DNA of 35,896 nucleotides from Collinsella sp. AM34-10. GTDB lineage: Bacteria; Actinomycetota; Coriobacteriia; Coriobacteriales; Coriobacteriaceae. Location of the stretch: NCBI RefSeq assembly GCF_003469185.1, contig NZ_QSIL01000011.1, positions 1-35,896 of the forward strand, written 5' to 3'. The notes under the pieces were generated by a model. That model ran no database searches, had not been told where the DNA came from, and saw only the letters and a list, made by a program, of their open reading frames with translations. The translations under genes and the position numbers were made by a program. Positions 23,327-32,042 of the stretch are shown here, piece by piece. Numbering within the stretch: the stretch's first letter is position 1; each line of letters opens with the position of its first letter.

Positions 23327-25594
23327 TTAGCTCAGGTGCCAGATCTCGTCGTTGTACTGGGAGATCGTACGGTCGGACGAGAAGGTGCCGGCGTTGGCGA
23401 TATTGATGAGCGCCTTGCGCATCCAGGCGTCCTGGTCCTCGTAGTCGGCCAGCACGCGCTCCTTGGTCTGGATGTACTCCTCAATGTCGAGCAGGGCCAT
23501 AAACCAGTCCTTGCCCTTAATGTCGTCGTGCAGGCGCTGCAGGCGCTCGGCGTTGCCGGTTGCCATAAAGGCCGGGTTGGTGATGAAGTCCACCAGCAGT
23601 TTAATTCCGGGCTTGCGGTAGAGCGTACCGGCGTTGTAGGTGCCGTCGGCGTAGAGCTGCTCGACCTGTTTGGACGAGGCACCAAAGGTATAGATGTTCT
23701 CGTCGCCCACGAGCTTGGCAATCTCCACGTTGGCACCGTCGAGCGTGCACAGGGTTAGGGCGCCGTTGAGCATGAACTTCATGTTGGAGGTGCCGCTCGC
23801 CTCCTTGGAGGCCAGGCTGATCTGCTCGGAGATGTCAGCGGCGGGGATCACGCGCTCGGCGGCGGTGACGTTGTAGTTCTCGATCATGACAACCTGCAGG
23901 TAGGGAGCCACGTCGGGGTCGTTTGCAATCCACTGCGACAGCGTCAGGATCAGATGGATGATGTCCTGCGCGATAGTGTAGGCAGGCGCCGCCTTGCCGC
24001 CAAAGATGATGGTGACGGGGTGCTTAGGCCTGTTGCCGTTCTTGATATCGAAGTACTTCCAGATGATGTAGAGCGCGAGCATCTGCTGACGCTTGTACTC
24101 GTGGATGCGCTTGACCTGGACGTCGATGATGGCGTTGGAGGGAATGGTCACGCCCTGCTCGAGCGCCATGAACTGGCGCATGATGGCCTTGGCCTCGACC
24201 TTGGTGGCGGCCAGGCGCTCAAGAACGTCCTTGTCGTCGGCGAACTTGGCGAGTTTGCTCAGATCGCCGGTGCTGCGCCAGTCGGTGCCGATTACATCGT
24301 CGAGCAGGCTGGCGAGCGCGGGGTTGGCTCCATGGATCCAGCGGCGGAAGGTGATGCCGTTGGTCTTGTTGGAGAACTTCTCGGGATAGATCTCGTAGAA
24401 CGGATGAAGCTCGGTGTCCTCCAAGATCTTGGTGTGGAGGGCGGCTACGCCATTGATGGAGAAGCCAAAGTGGATGTCCATGTGGGCCATGTGGACGGTG
24501 TCGTATTCGTCGATGACGGCGACGCGCGGGTCATCGTGCTCGGCCTTCGCGATCTCATCGAGCTTGACGATAATGTCGGCGATGGCAGGGGAGACCTTCT
24601 GCAGGCTGACGAGCGGCCACTTCTCGAGCGCCTCGGCAAGAATCGTGTGGTTAGTGTAGGCGACCATGGAGCGTACGATGGTCACGGCCTCGTCAAACTC
24701 GATGCCATGCTCGGTGGTGAGCAAGCGAATGAGCTCGGGGATGACCATGGTGGGGTGCGTGTCGTTAATTTGGACCACGGCGTAGTCGGCCAGATCGTGC
24801 AGGTTGCTGCCGCGCTCGATGGCCTCGTCGATCAGGAGCTGGGCGGCGTTGCTCACCATGAAGTATTCCTGGTAGATGCGAAGCAGGCGGCCCTGCTCGT
24901 CGGAATCGTCGGGGTAGAGGAACAAGGTGAGGTTCTTGGCGATCTCTGTCTTGTCGAAGTCGATGGAGCTGCCGGGGACCAGGCCGTCGTCGACGCTCGC
25001 AAGGTCGAACAGGCGCAGACGGTTCTTGGTGGGCTGGCCGTAACCGGGCACGTCGATGTTGACGAGCTTGGAGGTAACGGCAAAATCACCGAACTCGACG
25101 GTGTAGGAGCGGTCGTCGTCGACTAGGATGTCCTGCTCACCGAGCCACTCGTCGGGGACGGCCTTCTGCTGGTTGTCGACAAAGCGCTGACGGAACAGGC
25201 CGTAGTGATAGTTGAGGCCCACGCCATCGCCGGTCAAGCCCAGCGTGGCGATGGAATCCAGGAAGCATGCGGCCAGGCGGCCCAGGCCGCCGTTGCCGAG
25301 CGACGGCTCGACCTCGAACTCCTCGATCTTGTTGAGGTCGTGGCCTGTGGCGGTGAGCTGGTCCTTAACCTCGTCGTAGATGCCGAGGTCGATCATGTTG
25401 TTGATGAGCAGCTTGCCGATCAAAAATTCGGCGGAAATGTAATAGAGCTTTTTCTTGCCGTTGTTGAGCGGGCAGGCGGCGGAGCGCTCCTGCACGAGTT
25501 TGACCAGCAGCTTGTAAATGCGACGGTCGTCGAGCTGCTCGAGCGAGGTGCCAAAAGACTGCTCGGCGAGTTCCATGAGGTTAATTTGGGGCAT
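23327..25594 (-). CDS. glgP: glycogen/maltodextrin phosphorylase
   Basis: Releases glucose-1-phosphate from alpha-1,4-glucans with phosphate; PLP enzyme of family GT35. Motifs include EPSLGNGGLGRLAACFLDS, VQINDTHP, KRIHEYKRQ and the PLP site EASGTSNMKFMLNG. Length is 755 aa. ATG 25594 is chosen because GGAGG lies just ahead and the protein begins there as expected; the open frame upstream to 25918 is antisense to the end of malQ and unlikely to be translated. It follows malQ by 128 bp on the same strand and probably shares its promoter and GTTTAAAC operator. Confidence 0.96.
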   Translation of the reverse strand: MPQINLMELAEQSFGTSLEQLDDRRIYKLLVKLVQERSAACPLNNGKKKLYYISAEFLIGKLLINNMIDLGIYDEVKDQLTATGHDLNKIEEFEVEPSLGNGGLGRLAACFLDSIATLGLTGDGVGLNYHYGLFRQRFVDNQQKAVPDEWLGEQDILVDDDRSYTVEFGDFAVTSKLVNIDVPGYGQPTKNRLRLFDLASVDDGLVPGSSIDFDKTEIAKNLTLFLYPDDSDEQGRLLRIYQEYFMVSNAAQLLIDEAIERGSNLHDLADYAVVQINDTHPTMVIPELIRLLTTEHGIEFDEAVTIVRSMVAYTNHTILAEALEKWPLVSLQKVSPAIADIIVKLDEIAKAEHDDPRVAVIDEYDTVHMAHMDIHFGFSINGVAALHTKILEDTELHPFYEIYPEKFSNKTNGITFRRWIHGANPALASLLDDVIGTDWRSTGDLSKLAKFADDKDVLERLAATKVEAKAIMRQFMALEQGVTIPSNAIIDVQVKRIHEYKRQQMLALYIIWKYFDIKNGNRPKHPVTIIFGGKAAPAYTIAQDIIHLILTLSQWIANDPDVAPYLQVVMIENYNVTAAERVIPAADISEQISLASKEASGTSNMKFMLNGALTLCTLDGANVEIAKLVGDENIYTFGASSKQVEQLYADGTYNAGTLYRKPGIKLLVDFITNPAFMATGNAERLQRLHDDIKGKDWFMALLDIEEYIQTKERVLADYEDQDAWMRKALINIANAGTFSSDRTISQYNDEIWHLS

Positions 25595-25641
25595 GTTTCC
25601 TCCTGTAATGGGTTGATTACATGTCTGCAATTCATAAGAAT

Positions 25642-25675
25642 CCCGCGCGAGGGGATTGGGGTGGCCTCGCGCGGG
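25642..25675 (-). other. hairpin between malQ and glgP
   Basis: Perfect 11-bp stem CCCGCGCGAGG with CCTCGCGCGGG (25642-25652, 25665-25675), 12-nt loop. On the minus strand ATTCTTAT follows, which is a poor T-tract, so it may be a partial terminator or a message stabiliser. Confidence 0.5.
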
Positions 25676-25722
25676 TAAGCAAGCGCGTCCGCACGGTGGG
25701 GAGGGGTCGGGCGCGGTAGCTC

Positions 25723-27228
25723 CTATTGAGGAAGCTCGATTTCGGCTTCCGACGGGATGCGGAAGTAGGTCTCGGTCCAGTCGGTGAGTTTGTGCTCGAG
25801 CTCGCGGGTGATGGCGCCGTCGAGCATGCGCCAGGTCCAGTTGCCGCCCAGCGTGGCAGGGGTGTTGATGCGCGCCTCGTTGCCCAAGTTGAGCAGGTCC
25901 TGCATGGTGTAGATGCACGTGTCGCTCACGCTGGCTGCGATGGTTCGGTTGAGCGCGTCGGCGATGGGTTCGCCGGCCTGCTGATGGGTGTACAGGGCTG
26001 TCTGCTCGCGCTGACGCGGGGTAGCCGTTCCTTCAAACCAGCCGCGTGCCGTCTCGTTGTCGTGAGTGCCCACGTAGGCGACGGTGTTGGCAATGTAGTT
26101 GTGCGGCAGGTAGTACGAGTTGGTGCCCTCAAAGGCAAACTGCAGGATCTTCATGCCGGGGAAGCCCGAGTTGTCGCGCATATCGATGACGCCGGGGGTG
26201 AGGAAGCCCAGGTCCTCGGCGATGATGGGCAGCGTGCCGAGCTTTTCCTCGAGCGTCTTGAAGAGCTTGAGGCCGGGACCCTGCGTCCACGAACCGTAGG
26301 ACGAATCAGGCGAGGAGAACGGCACCTCCCAATAGGCCTCGAAGCCGCGGAAGTGATCCAGGCGGATGACGTCGTACATGTCGAGGGCGGCGCGAATGCG
26401 GCCCTCCCACCAGGAGAAGCCGTCGGCCTCCATGGCGTCCCAGTCGTAGATGGGGTTGCCCCAGTACTGGCCGGTGGCCGAGAACTGGTCGGGCGGCGTG
26501 CCGGCGACGCTCACGGGATTGCCGGCGGCGTCGATCTTAAAGAGCTCAGGTGTCGCCCACATCTCGACGGAGTCACGCGAGACGTAGATGGGCAGGTCGC
26601 CGATGATCAGGATGTCGCGCTCGTTGGCATAGGCCTTGAGGCGGCTCCACTGGCGATCGAAGAAATACTGCGTCATCTGGTGGTAAAGCATGCGCTCGGG
26701 GTGGGCGGCGCAGATCTTGTTGGATGCCTCGCCGCGGCGGCGGAGCTCCTCGGGCCACTCCCAAAAGGCCTTGAGCCCGCACTCCTCCTTTACGGTCACA
26801 AACTCGCAGTAGGGAATGAGCCAGTCCTCGTTTGCCTGGATAAAGTCGTCGAAATCGGCTGGTTTATTCGCGGCGAAGCGCTCGGCGGCGCGGTCGAGGA
26901 TTTGGCGGCGGCCAGCAAAGATAGCACCGTAGTCGACATTGCTGGGATCGGAGCCCAGGTACACGCCGTCGATATCGCGCTGCTCCAGATACCCTGCCTC
27001 GATAAGCTCGGCAAAGTCAATGAAGTTAGGGTTGCCCGCGCGGGCCGAGAACGACTGGTAAGGCGAATCGCCGTAACTAGTCGTCGTAAGGGGCAGAATC
27101 TGCCAATAATGTTGTTTGCACGAGGCGAGGAAATCGACAAAGTCGTAGGCATTCCAGCCAAAGCCGCCGATTCCGTATGGTCCGGGCAGAGATGAGACGG
27201 GCATGAGGACGCCGCTTGCACGCTCCAT
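25723..27228 (-). CDS. malQ: 4-alpha-glucanotransferase (amylomaltase)
   Basis: GH77 enzyme that rearranges maltodextrins, freeing glucose and longer chains for the phosphorylase. Recognised by the N-terminal GVLMPVSSLPGPYGIGGFG, then SPYQSFSARAGNP, the nucleophile region IRLDHFRGFEAYWEVP, the acid/base region IIAEDLG and THDNETARGW. Length 501 aa is usual for the short bacterial type. ATG 27228, with GGTGAG ahead, is favoured over in-frame GTG 27240 and TTG 27243. Upstream lies a GTTTAAAC operator at 27327-27338 beside a minus-strand TACAAT, implying control by the GntR regulator. Confidence 0.96.
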   Translation of the reverse strand: MERASGVLMPVSSLPGPYGIGGFGWNAYDFVDFLASCKQHYWQILPLTTTSYGDSPYQSFSARAGNPNFIDFAELIEAGYLEQRDIDGVYLGSDPSNVDYGAIFAGRRQILDRAAERFAANKPADFDDFIQANEDWLIPYCEFVTVKEECGLKAFWEWPEELRRRGEASNKICAAHPERMLYHQMTQYFFDRQWSRLKAYANERDILIIGDLPIYVSRDSVEMWATPELFKIDAAGNPVSVAGTPPDQFSATGQYWGNPIYDWDAMEADGFSWWEGRIRAALDMYDVIRLDHFRGFEAYWEVPFSSPDSSYGSWTQGPGLKLFKTLEEKLGTLPIIAEDLGFLTPGVIDMRDNSGFPGMKILQFAFEGTNSYYLPHNYIANTVAYVGTHDNETARGWFEGTATPRQREQTALYTHQQAGEPIADALNRTIAASVSDTCIYTMQDLLNLGNEARINTPATLGGNWTWRMLDGAITRELEHKLTDWTETYFRIPSEAEIELPQ

Positions 27229-27313
27229 GAATGCGCTCACCAACCTTCTTGTTGTGGGGTCGGTCTGCCGATGGGTGCGCAGTCCGCCTCCGATGTTCTG
27301 ATTCGATATGCCT

Positions 27314-27338
27314 ATTGTAAAACATGTTGTTTAAACAT
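27314..27338 (-). promoter_or_regulatory. malQ-glgP promoter element with GTTTAAAC operator
   Basis: TTGTTTAAACAT at 27327-27338 matches the operator consensus at 11 of 12 positions and lies within a larger inverted repeat, ACATGTT/AACATGT (27322-27328, 27334-27340). Minus-strand TACAAT (27319-27314) would be the -10, placing the operator in the -35/-10 region. The -35 itself is poor. Confidence 0.55.
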
Positions 27339-27392
27339 GTACAGGCAAGATAAAAAAGTTGGTCGATTTTCGGCGAATGGTTACATGCCATG

Positions 27393-27426
27393 AAAAAGCC
27401 CCGACCTCACAACGTGAGATCGGGGC
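27393..27426 (-). terminator. terminator of galE
   Basis: On the minus strand a 13-bp stem (27414-27426 with 27398-27410, one mismatch or wobble) with a GTT loop is followed by five T. It separates galE from malQ-glgP. Confidence 0.85.
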
Positions 27427-27448
27427 AAGAGCGGTATGTAGGTTTTTG

Positions 27449-28510
27449 CTACTCGGCGTCGGCGAAGCCGTTGGGGTTGTGGCTCTGCCAGTTCCAGCTA
27501 TCGCGGCACATATCCGCGATGTCGTACTGAGCCTTCCAGCCCATCATGCGCTCGGCCTTGGAGGCATCGCACCAGTTGGCAGCGATGTCGCCGGCGCGGC
27601 GCTCGCGGATCACGTAGGGCAGCTCCTTGCCGCAGGCCTTGGAGAAGGCGGCGACGACCTCGAGTACCGAGGTACCGGTGCCGGTGCCCAGGTTAAAGAT
27701 CTCGACGCCGGTCTTGCCGTTCATCCAGTTAAGGGCGGCAACGTGACCGGAGGCCAGATCGCACACGTGGATGTAGTCGCGCACACCGGTGCCGTCGGGT
27801 GTGGGGTAGTCGTTGCCAAAGACCTGAACGGCCTCGAGCTTGCCCACGGCAACCTGCGCGACATAGGGCACCAGGTTGTTGGGGATGCCCTTGGGATCCT
27901 CGCCGATCAGGCCCGACGGATGGGCGCCGATGGGATTGAAATAACGGAGCAGCACAACGTCCCACTCGGGGTCGGCGGTGTGAACGTCCATAAGGATCTG
28001 CTCGATCATCCACTTGGTCCAGCCATAGGGGTTGGTTGCGGGCTTCTTGGGGTCTTCCTCGGTGACGGGCGGGTTGTCCGGGTCGCCGTAGACGGTCGAG
28101 GAGCTCGAGAAGATGATGGACTTGCAGCCATGGTTGCGCATGACGTCGATGAGCACCAGGGTGTTCTCGATGTTGTTGTGGTAGTACTCGACGGGCTTGC
28201 TCACCGACTCGCCGACGGCCTTAAAGCCGGCGAAGTGGATGACGCGGTCGATCTGATGGGTGTCGAAGATCTTGTTCATGGCCTCGCGGTCGAGCACGTT
28301 GGCCTCGTAGAAGGTGAGGTTCTTGGCAGCCTCTTCGCCCACGATGGTCTTGACGCGGTCGACGGCGACGGCGCTGGAGTTGGAAAGGTCATCGACGATG
28401 ACGACCTGGTAGCCGCCCTCGAGCAGCTGAACGACGGTGTGCGAGCCGATAAAACCGGCGCCACCGGTTACGAGGACGCAGGTGTCTTTGGGGTCGAGTG
28501 CTTTGGACAT
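27449..28510 (-). CDS. galE: UDP-glucose 4-epimerase
   Basis: Interconverts UDP-glucose and UDP-galactose for the Leloir pathway and surface glycans. Extended short-chain dehydrogenase fold: NAD motif GGAGFIGS near the N-terminus, DDLSNS, FSSSSTVYG with the catalytic Ser/Thr, and YGWTK (Tyr162, Lys166). The C-terminal HVCDLASGHV and YNLGTG-like FNLGTGTG are also seen. Length 353 aa is normal. GGAG precedes the ATG. It is transcribed alone, with its own terminator. Confidence 0.96.
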   Translation of the reverse strand: MSKALDPKDTCVLVTGGAGFIGSHTVVQLLEGGYQVVIVDDLSNSSAVAVDRVKTIVGEEAAKNLTFYEANVLDREAMNKIFDTHQIDRVIHFAGFKAVGESVSKPVEYYHNNIENTLVLIDVMRNHGCKSIIFSSSSTVYGDPDNPPVTEEDPKKPATNPYGWTKWMIEQILMDVHTADPEWDVVLLRYFNPIGAHPSGLIGEDPKGIPNNLVPYVAQVAVGKLEAVQVFGNDYPTPDGTGVRDYIHVCDLASGHVAALNWMNGKTGVEIFNLGTGTGTSVLEVVAAFSKACGKELPYVIRERRAGDIAANWCDASKAERMMGWKAQYDIADMCRDSWNWQSHNPNGFADAE

Positions 28511-28705
28511 GTAGTCTCCTATCGAATCAGGAACACTTCTTCAGGGGAGTATAGCGCAGGCAGGGGCACCCAAAAGGTGCAGGGCAGGAAAAGCAGATGA
28601 ACATGCTAACGTACTCATTGAAATGTTTGGCGTGGGCGTAACCTTGACTTTGACGTTTGCATACGAGCCGCCGACCATACGGTTTGCTGCCGTTCGTGGA
28701 AATCG

Positions 28706-28733
28706 TTGGGATGCGCCGGATGTACGCTAATAT
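28706..28733 (+). promoter_or_regulatory. probable promoter of the Tat-exported peptidase gene
   Basis: TTGGGA (28706-28711) and TAATAT (28728-28733), 16 bp apart, 45 bp before the start codon. Good -10, moderate -35. Confidence 0.5.
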
Positions 28734-28777
28734 GTATGAGTTGAGCGACATATAAATAAACATGTAACGGAGTAGAT

Positions 28778-29986
28778 ATGTCACCAAACAGCGATTCCAT
28801 CCTTTCCCAGGAGCTTTCGCGTCGCACTGCCCTCAAGGCCCTGTTCGGCGCAGCTTCTGCAGCCGTTCTTTTTGGTCTGCCCGCTCGCGCTCATGCTGCG
28901 GAGGCCACCAAGGAAACCACCGACAAGCTCAATGCGGCCCAGGCTCAGCTTGACGAGGTCCAGGCCCAGCTCGACAGCATCGCAAATGAATACGCGGCGC
29001 TGGCCAACAAGAACGCCCAGACCCTCAACGATATCGAGGGCGTACAGGGCCAGATTGACAGCACGCAGGCGCAGATTGACGAAAAGAAGGCCGAGCTCAA
29101 AAAGAAGCGCGGCGATCTTTCCGATCGCGTTTCCGCCAGCTATAAGTCGGGCGGCACCAACATCCTGTCGCTGCTGCTCGCCTCGGGCTCGTTTGAGGAG
29201 CTCGTCGCCAATGCGCACTATGTTGAGAAGATCAACAAGAGCGACCGCGACGCCATCGAGGACATTCAGACCATCCAGGAAGAGCTCGATACGCAGAAGG
29301 CCGAGCTCGAGTCGCAAAAAGCCGACTTGGAGAAGCTCAAGGACCAGCAGACTGCCCAGATGCAGGACATGCAGGCCAAGCAGCAGGAGGTCCAGACGGT
29401 TCTGAACGGCCTCTCCGACGATGTCAAGGAGCTCATGGCTCAGCGCGATTCCGAGATTCTCGCTGCCGCCCAGGCCGAGGAGGCTGCCAGGAAGGCTGCC
29501 GCCGCTGCCGCGGCCGCCGCGAACAAGAACAATTCCTACTCGGGTGGTTCGAGCTCGGGTGGTGGATCGTATGCGCCCGGAACTCCGCAGCAGAATGCCG
29601 GCTCGGGCAAGCAGCAGGCCGTCGTCAACGCGTGCTACTCCACGCCTTCGCCGGGTCAGAACTGGTGCGCGGCGTGGGTTACCAATGTCTTCCGTAACGC
29701 CGGCGTTGGCTACTTTGGCGGCAACGCGTGCGATATGTTTAACGCCTGGTGCTATAGCTCCGACCGCTCGGCGCTGCAGGTGGGCATGATTGTTGCCGAC
29801 TCATCGCATAGCGGCACCGGTGCGCCCGGCCTGCTGTATGGCCATGTGGGCATCTATGTCGGCGGCGGCGTCGTTATGAGCAACGAGGGTCCCATTACGT
29901 CGAAGTCGCTCGATTCGTTCATTAGCTTTTATGGTACTGGCTCTGGCGTGCGTTGGGGCTGGCTTGGCGGTATTGCGCTGTCGTAA
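28778..29986 (+). CDS. secreted coiled-coil protein with CHAP/NlpC-P60-like C-terminal domain
   Basis: Likely cell-wall hydrolase or division-associated protein. A Tat-type signal (SRRTALKALFG, hydrophobic core, ARAHA cleavage near residue 40) suggests secretion. Residues about 42-235 form a long coiled coil resembling PcsB/RipC-type proteins. An Ala-run and a Ser/Gly-rich linker (about 230-270) follow. The C-terminal domain (about 280-402) has Cys297 in NWCAAWV and His356 in GHVGIYVGGG, placed like a cysteine peptidase pair. Length 402 aa. ACGGAG lies ahead of the ATG. The catalytic domain could be CHAP or NlpC/P60; I cannot decide from sequence alone. Confidence 0.85.
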   Translation: MSPNSDSILSQELSRRTALKALFGAASAAVLFGLPARAHAAEATKETTDKLNAAQAQLDEVQAQLDSIANEYAALANKNAQTLNDIEGVQGQIDSTQAQIDEKKAELKKKRGDLSDRVSASYKSGGTNILSLLLASGSFEELVANAHYVEKINKSDRDAIEDIQTIQEELDTQKAELESQKADLEKLKDQQTAQMQDMQAKQQEVQTVLNGLSDDVKELMAQRDSEILAAAQAEEAARKAAAAAAAAANKNNSYSGGSSSGGGSYAPGTPQQNAGSGKQQAVVNACYSTPSPGQNWCAAWVTNVFRNAGVGYFGGNACDMFNAWCYSSDRSALQVGMIVADSSHSGTGAPGLLYGHVGIYVGGGVVMSNEGPITSKSLDSFISFYGTGSGVRWGWLGGIALS

Positions 29987-29996
29987 AGCCGACTGG

Positions 29997-30128
29997 GCCG
30001 CGTGCCCGCCCGCAATATATTTGATTGCCTGCTCGGGCAGTCCTGCGCAAGACGAAGGCCACATTAAGTGGCCTTCTTTGCGTGCGGAACTCGCGATCAA
30101 TCAAATATATTGCGGGCACGCACGCGGC
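29997..30128. repeat. long inverted repeat, copy C
   Basis: Arms of 31 bp (29997-30027, 30098-30128) with two adjacent mismatches flank a 70-nt core (30028-30097) that is almost identical to the copy A core. Arm sequence differs from copies A and B, again G+C-rich outside and ATAT-rich next to the core. It begins 11 bp after the preceding stop codon. Confidence 0.9.
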
Positions 30129-30183
30129 TCTCTCGGGTTCTGAACGCGACTCACCGGACTGGTTGTCTGATATAAAGATGGCG

Positions 30184-30209
30184 AAGGCCCCTTTCGGGGC
30201 CTTCTTTTT
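30184..30209 (+). terminator. intrinsic terminator
   Basis: AAGGCCCC/GGGGCCTT stem with TTTC loop, followed by CTTTTT. It lies just after repeat copy C and probably ends the peptidase transcript. Confidence 0.8.
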
Positions 30210-30462
30210 AAATGAATTAATCGACTCCGTGGACTTCGGTTTTGGAATTTGGAGCCGACGGCTCATCAAAGTGGAAAATGAAATATAACCTAGCTGCAAT
30301 AATCGCCTTGTTGCGAACTCGAACTGATCATGTAAATCTAAAATAGTCGCAATATACAATTGTCGTGTGGTGCGTTGGGTCGGAGCTGCTGCGGGTCCTA
30401 GATGGATTGCGGTCTTGCGCCCCGATGTTCAAACAGGTTTCTCTCTAGACGGGAAGTTGCTC
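30210..30462. other. A+T-richer gene-free stretch
   Basis: No RNA gene or clear promoter was found. Base composition is lower in G+C than the rest of the window, as in the ORF that follows, which suggests a shared, possibly acquired, origin. Confidence 0.4.
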
Positions 30463-30828
30463 ATGGACACCATATATGACGGAGACGACTGGGTCGATCA
30501 TTATAGTTGGCGACTAGTCGGCTCGGATGACAATGGGGATGTGGTGTTTGATGGACTATGTCCAAAGCATCTCCATCCTTTTGTCTCGTCGTTAATTGAG
30601 AGTTCCGCTCGTGTTGCCCCCTACAGCTCGGCGTCGCTTCATGATACGGACGTTTTGAAGACCATAAAGGAATCAATTGACGAGGGCACGATGAGTAGCT
30701 TGCTGTTTTCTCGCCTTGTGGGGCTAGATGAGATTGGCTCGAAACGACTGCTTGCGGGCGAAAAGGTGGAACTCACTTATCGGTCGATGATTTCAATCCT
30801 GCGGATGGCCGATGTTCTTCGCAAATAA
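30463..30828 (+). CDS. unrecognised small protein, possibly a truncated gene
   Basis: I do not recognise this product. The frame is open from 30328 to 30828 with no ATG before 30463. Candidate starts are GTG 30367 (153 aa, no ribosome site) or ATG 30463 (121 aa, weak GGGAAG upstream). The N-terminal part is acidic and aromatic-rich (YDGDDWVDHYSW), the C-terminal part helical. No signal peptide or membrane span. Codon use is less C-ending and more A+T-rich than in its neighbours. It ends 5 bp before a strong terminator, which favours a real transcribed gene, perhaps N-terminally degraded. Confidence 0.45.
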   Translation: MDTIYDGDDWVDHYSWRLVGSDDNGDVVFDGLCPKHLHPFVSSLIESSARVAPYSSASLHDTDVLKTIKESIDEGTMSSLLFSRLVGLDEIGSKRLLAGEKVELTYRSMISILRMADVLRK

Positions 30829-30833
30829 ATGAA

Positions 30834-30867
30834 AACGGGACAAGTGAGCTACGTCACTTGTCCCGTT
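30834..30867. terminator. bidirectional terminator
   Basis: Perfect 14-bp stem (30834-30847, 30854-30867) with A-rich left and T-rich right flanks. It serves the small ORF on the + strand and murB on the minus strand. Confidence 0.75.
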
Positions 30868-30896
30868 ATTAATTAAAGTGGACCGCGGCGAGCGGG

Positions 30897-31859
30897 CTAT
30901 AAAAATTCGCCGACTCGGTGGACTTCGGGTTCTAGGTCTACGTCGAACTGCTCTTTGACTTTGGCTTGGATGTCGCGGATGAGTTCGTCGACATCGGCGG
31001 CGGTGGCGTGGTCGGCGTTGACGATGAAGCCGCAGTGCTTCTCGCTCACCTGCGCGCCGCCAATGGCGTGTCCTCGCAGGCCGGCGTCCATGATGAGCTT
31101 GCCGGCAAAGTGGCCCTCGGGGCGCTTGAAGGTGGAGCCGGCACTCGGCATGTCGAGCGGCTGCTTGTCCTCGCGGCGCTGGCGGTAGTCGTCCATGTCG
31201 GCCTTGATCATCGCGGCGTTGCCCGGGGCGAGATTGAAAGTGGCCGAAAGCACGATGAAACCGTCGTCGGCAATGCGGCTCTTGCGATAGCCCAGGTTGA
31301 GCTCATCGACATCGAACTCGATAATGCTGCCGCTACCGCGGGTGCCGTCGTCGAGCATGCGGGCGGGCTTGTAGACGCGCACGGACTCCAGCACATCGGC
31401 CATGCAAGCGCCGTATGCTCCGGCGTTCATGTAGCAGGCACCGCCGACCGATCCGGGAATGCCCGAGATGGGCTCCATGCCGGTAAGGCCGGCCTCGGCT
31501 GCCGCGGCTGCGACATCGGAAAGCAAGGCGCCGGCTGCCGCCGTGACGTGCGTGCCGTCGACCGTAATGTCGGAGAGGCCCTCGCCCAGCGCTACGACGA
31601 CGCCGCGGATGCCCTTGTCGCCGACGAGCAAGTCGGAGCCGTTGCCCACGATGGTGAGTGGTAGATTGCAGCGATAGCAGGTATCGAGCGTGGCGACGAG
31701 GCCCTGCTCAGTATCGGGCGTGACAAAGACGTCGGCCGGACCGCCGATCTTAAACGTGGTGTGCTCGCGCATGGGCTCGCTCATCAGCACGTTGTCCTCG
31801 CCGGCAACGCCAGCGAGCGCGCACAGCAGGTCCTCGTTAAAAAAATCGTTCTCGTGCAT
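30897..31859 (-). CDS. murB: UDP-N-acetylenolpyruvoylglucosamine reductase
   Basis: FAD enzyme that makes UDP-MurNAc from the MurA product using NADPH. TTFKIGGPADVFVTP, VGNGSDLLV, GIPGSVGGACYMNAGAYG, the catalytic Ser region PSAGSTFKRPEG and the late Glu in LEPEVHRVG are all present; the pattern fits the shorter, Gram-positive type. Length is 320 aa. ATG 31859, with AGGCGGA ahead, is favoured; the open frame further upstream to 31958 lacks family similarity. It is divergent from the LacI-family gene. Confidence 0.95.
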   Translation of the reverse strand: MHENDFFNEDLLCALAGVAGEDNVLMSEPMREHTTFKIGGPADVFVTPDTEQGLVATLDTCYRCNLPLTIVGNGSDLLVGDKGIRGVVVALGEGLSDITVDGTHVTAAAGALLSDVAAAAAEAGLTGMEPISGIPGSVGGACYMNAGAYGACMADVLESVRVYKPARMLDDGTRGSGSIIEFDVDELNLGYRKSRIADDGFIVLSATFNLAPGNAAMIKADMDDYRQRREDKQPLDMPSAGSTFKRPEGHFAGKLIMDAGLRGHAIGGAQVSEKHCGFIVNADHATAADVDELIRDIQAKVKEQFDVDLEPEVHRVGEFL

Positions 31860-31965
31860 ACGAATATCCGCCTTTTGGTGGTCGTTCTCATCAATCGATT
31901 GCAATATACCCCACCCGGACGGATTTGGTGCGCTGGCGGCGATAAAACAGCCGTCCACCGGATTG

Positions 31966-31980
31966 GTAAAGTGTTTATCA
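31966..31980. promoter_or_regulatory. possible LacI operator upstream of its own gene
   Basis: TAAAGTGTTTA (31967-31977) within GGTAAAGTGTTTATCACC resembles the TAAAACGTTTTA sites of the xfp promoter. TATACT at 32002-32007 could be the -10. No -35 at the right distance is clear. Confidence 0.3.
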
Positions 31981-32042
31981 CCGAGGTAGAGGGGTAGTCG
32001 CTATACTTTCAAGAGATTGCGCGTAAACCCGGAAGGAGCGAG

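Noticed and set aside
25595..25918. N-terminal extension of the glgP frame
   Set aside because: Overlaps the end of malQ and its downstream hairpin, lacks similarity to phosphorylases, and a strong ribosome site supports the start at 25594.
25726..27195. 489-aa ORF on the + strand
   Set aside because: Exactly antisense to malQ, without recognisable domains or a ribosome site.
27359..28600. 413-aa ORF on the + strand
   Set aside because: Antisense to galE; no motifs, and the galE call is secure.
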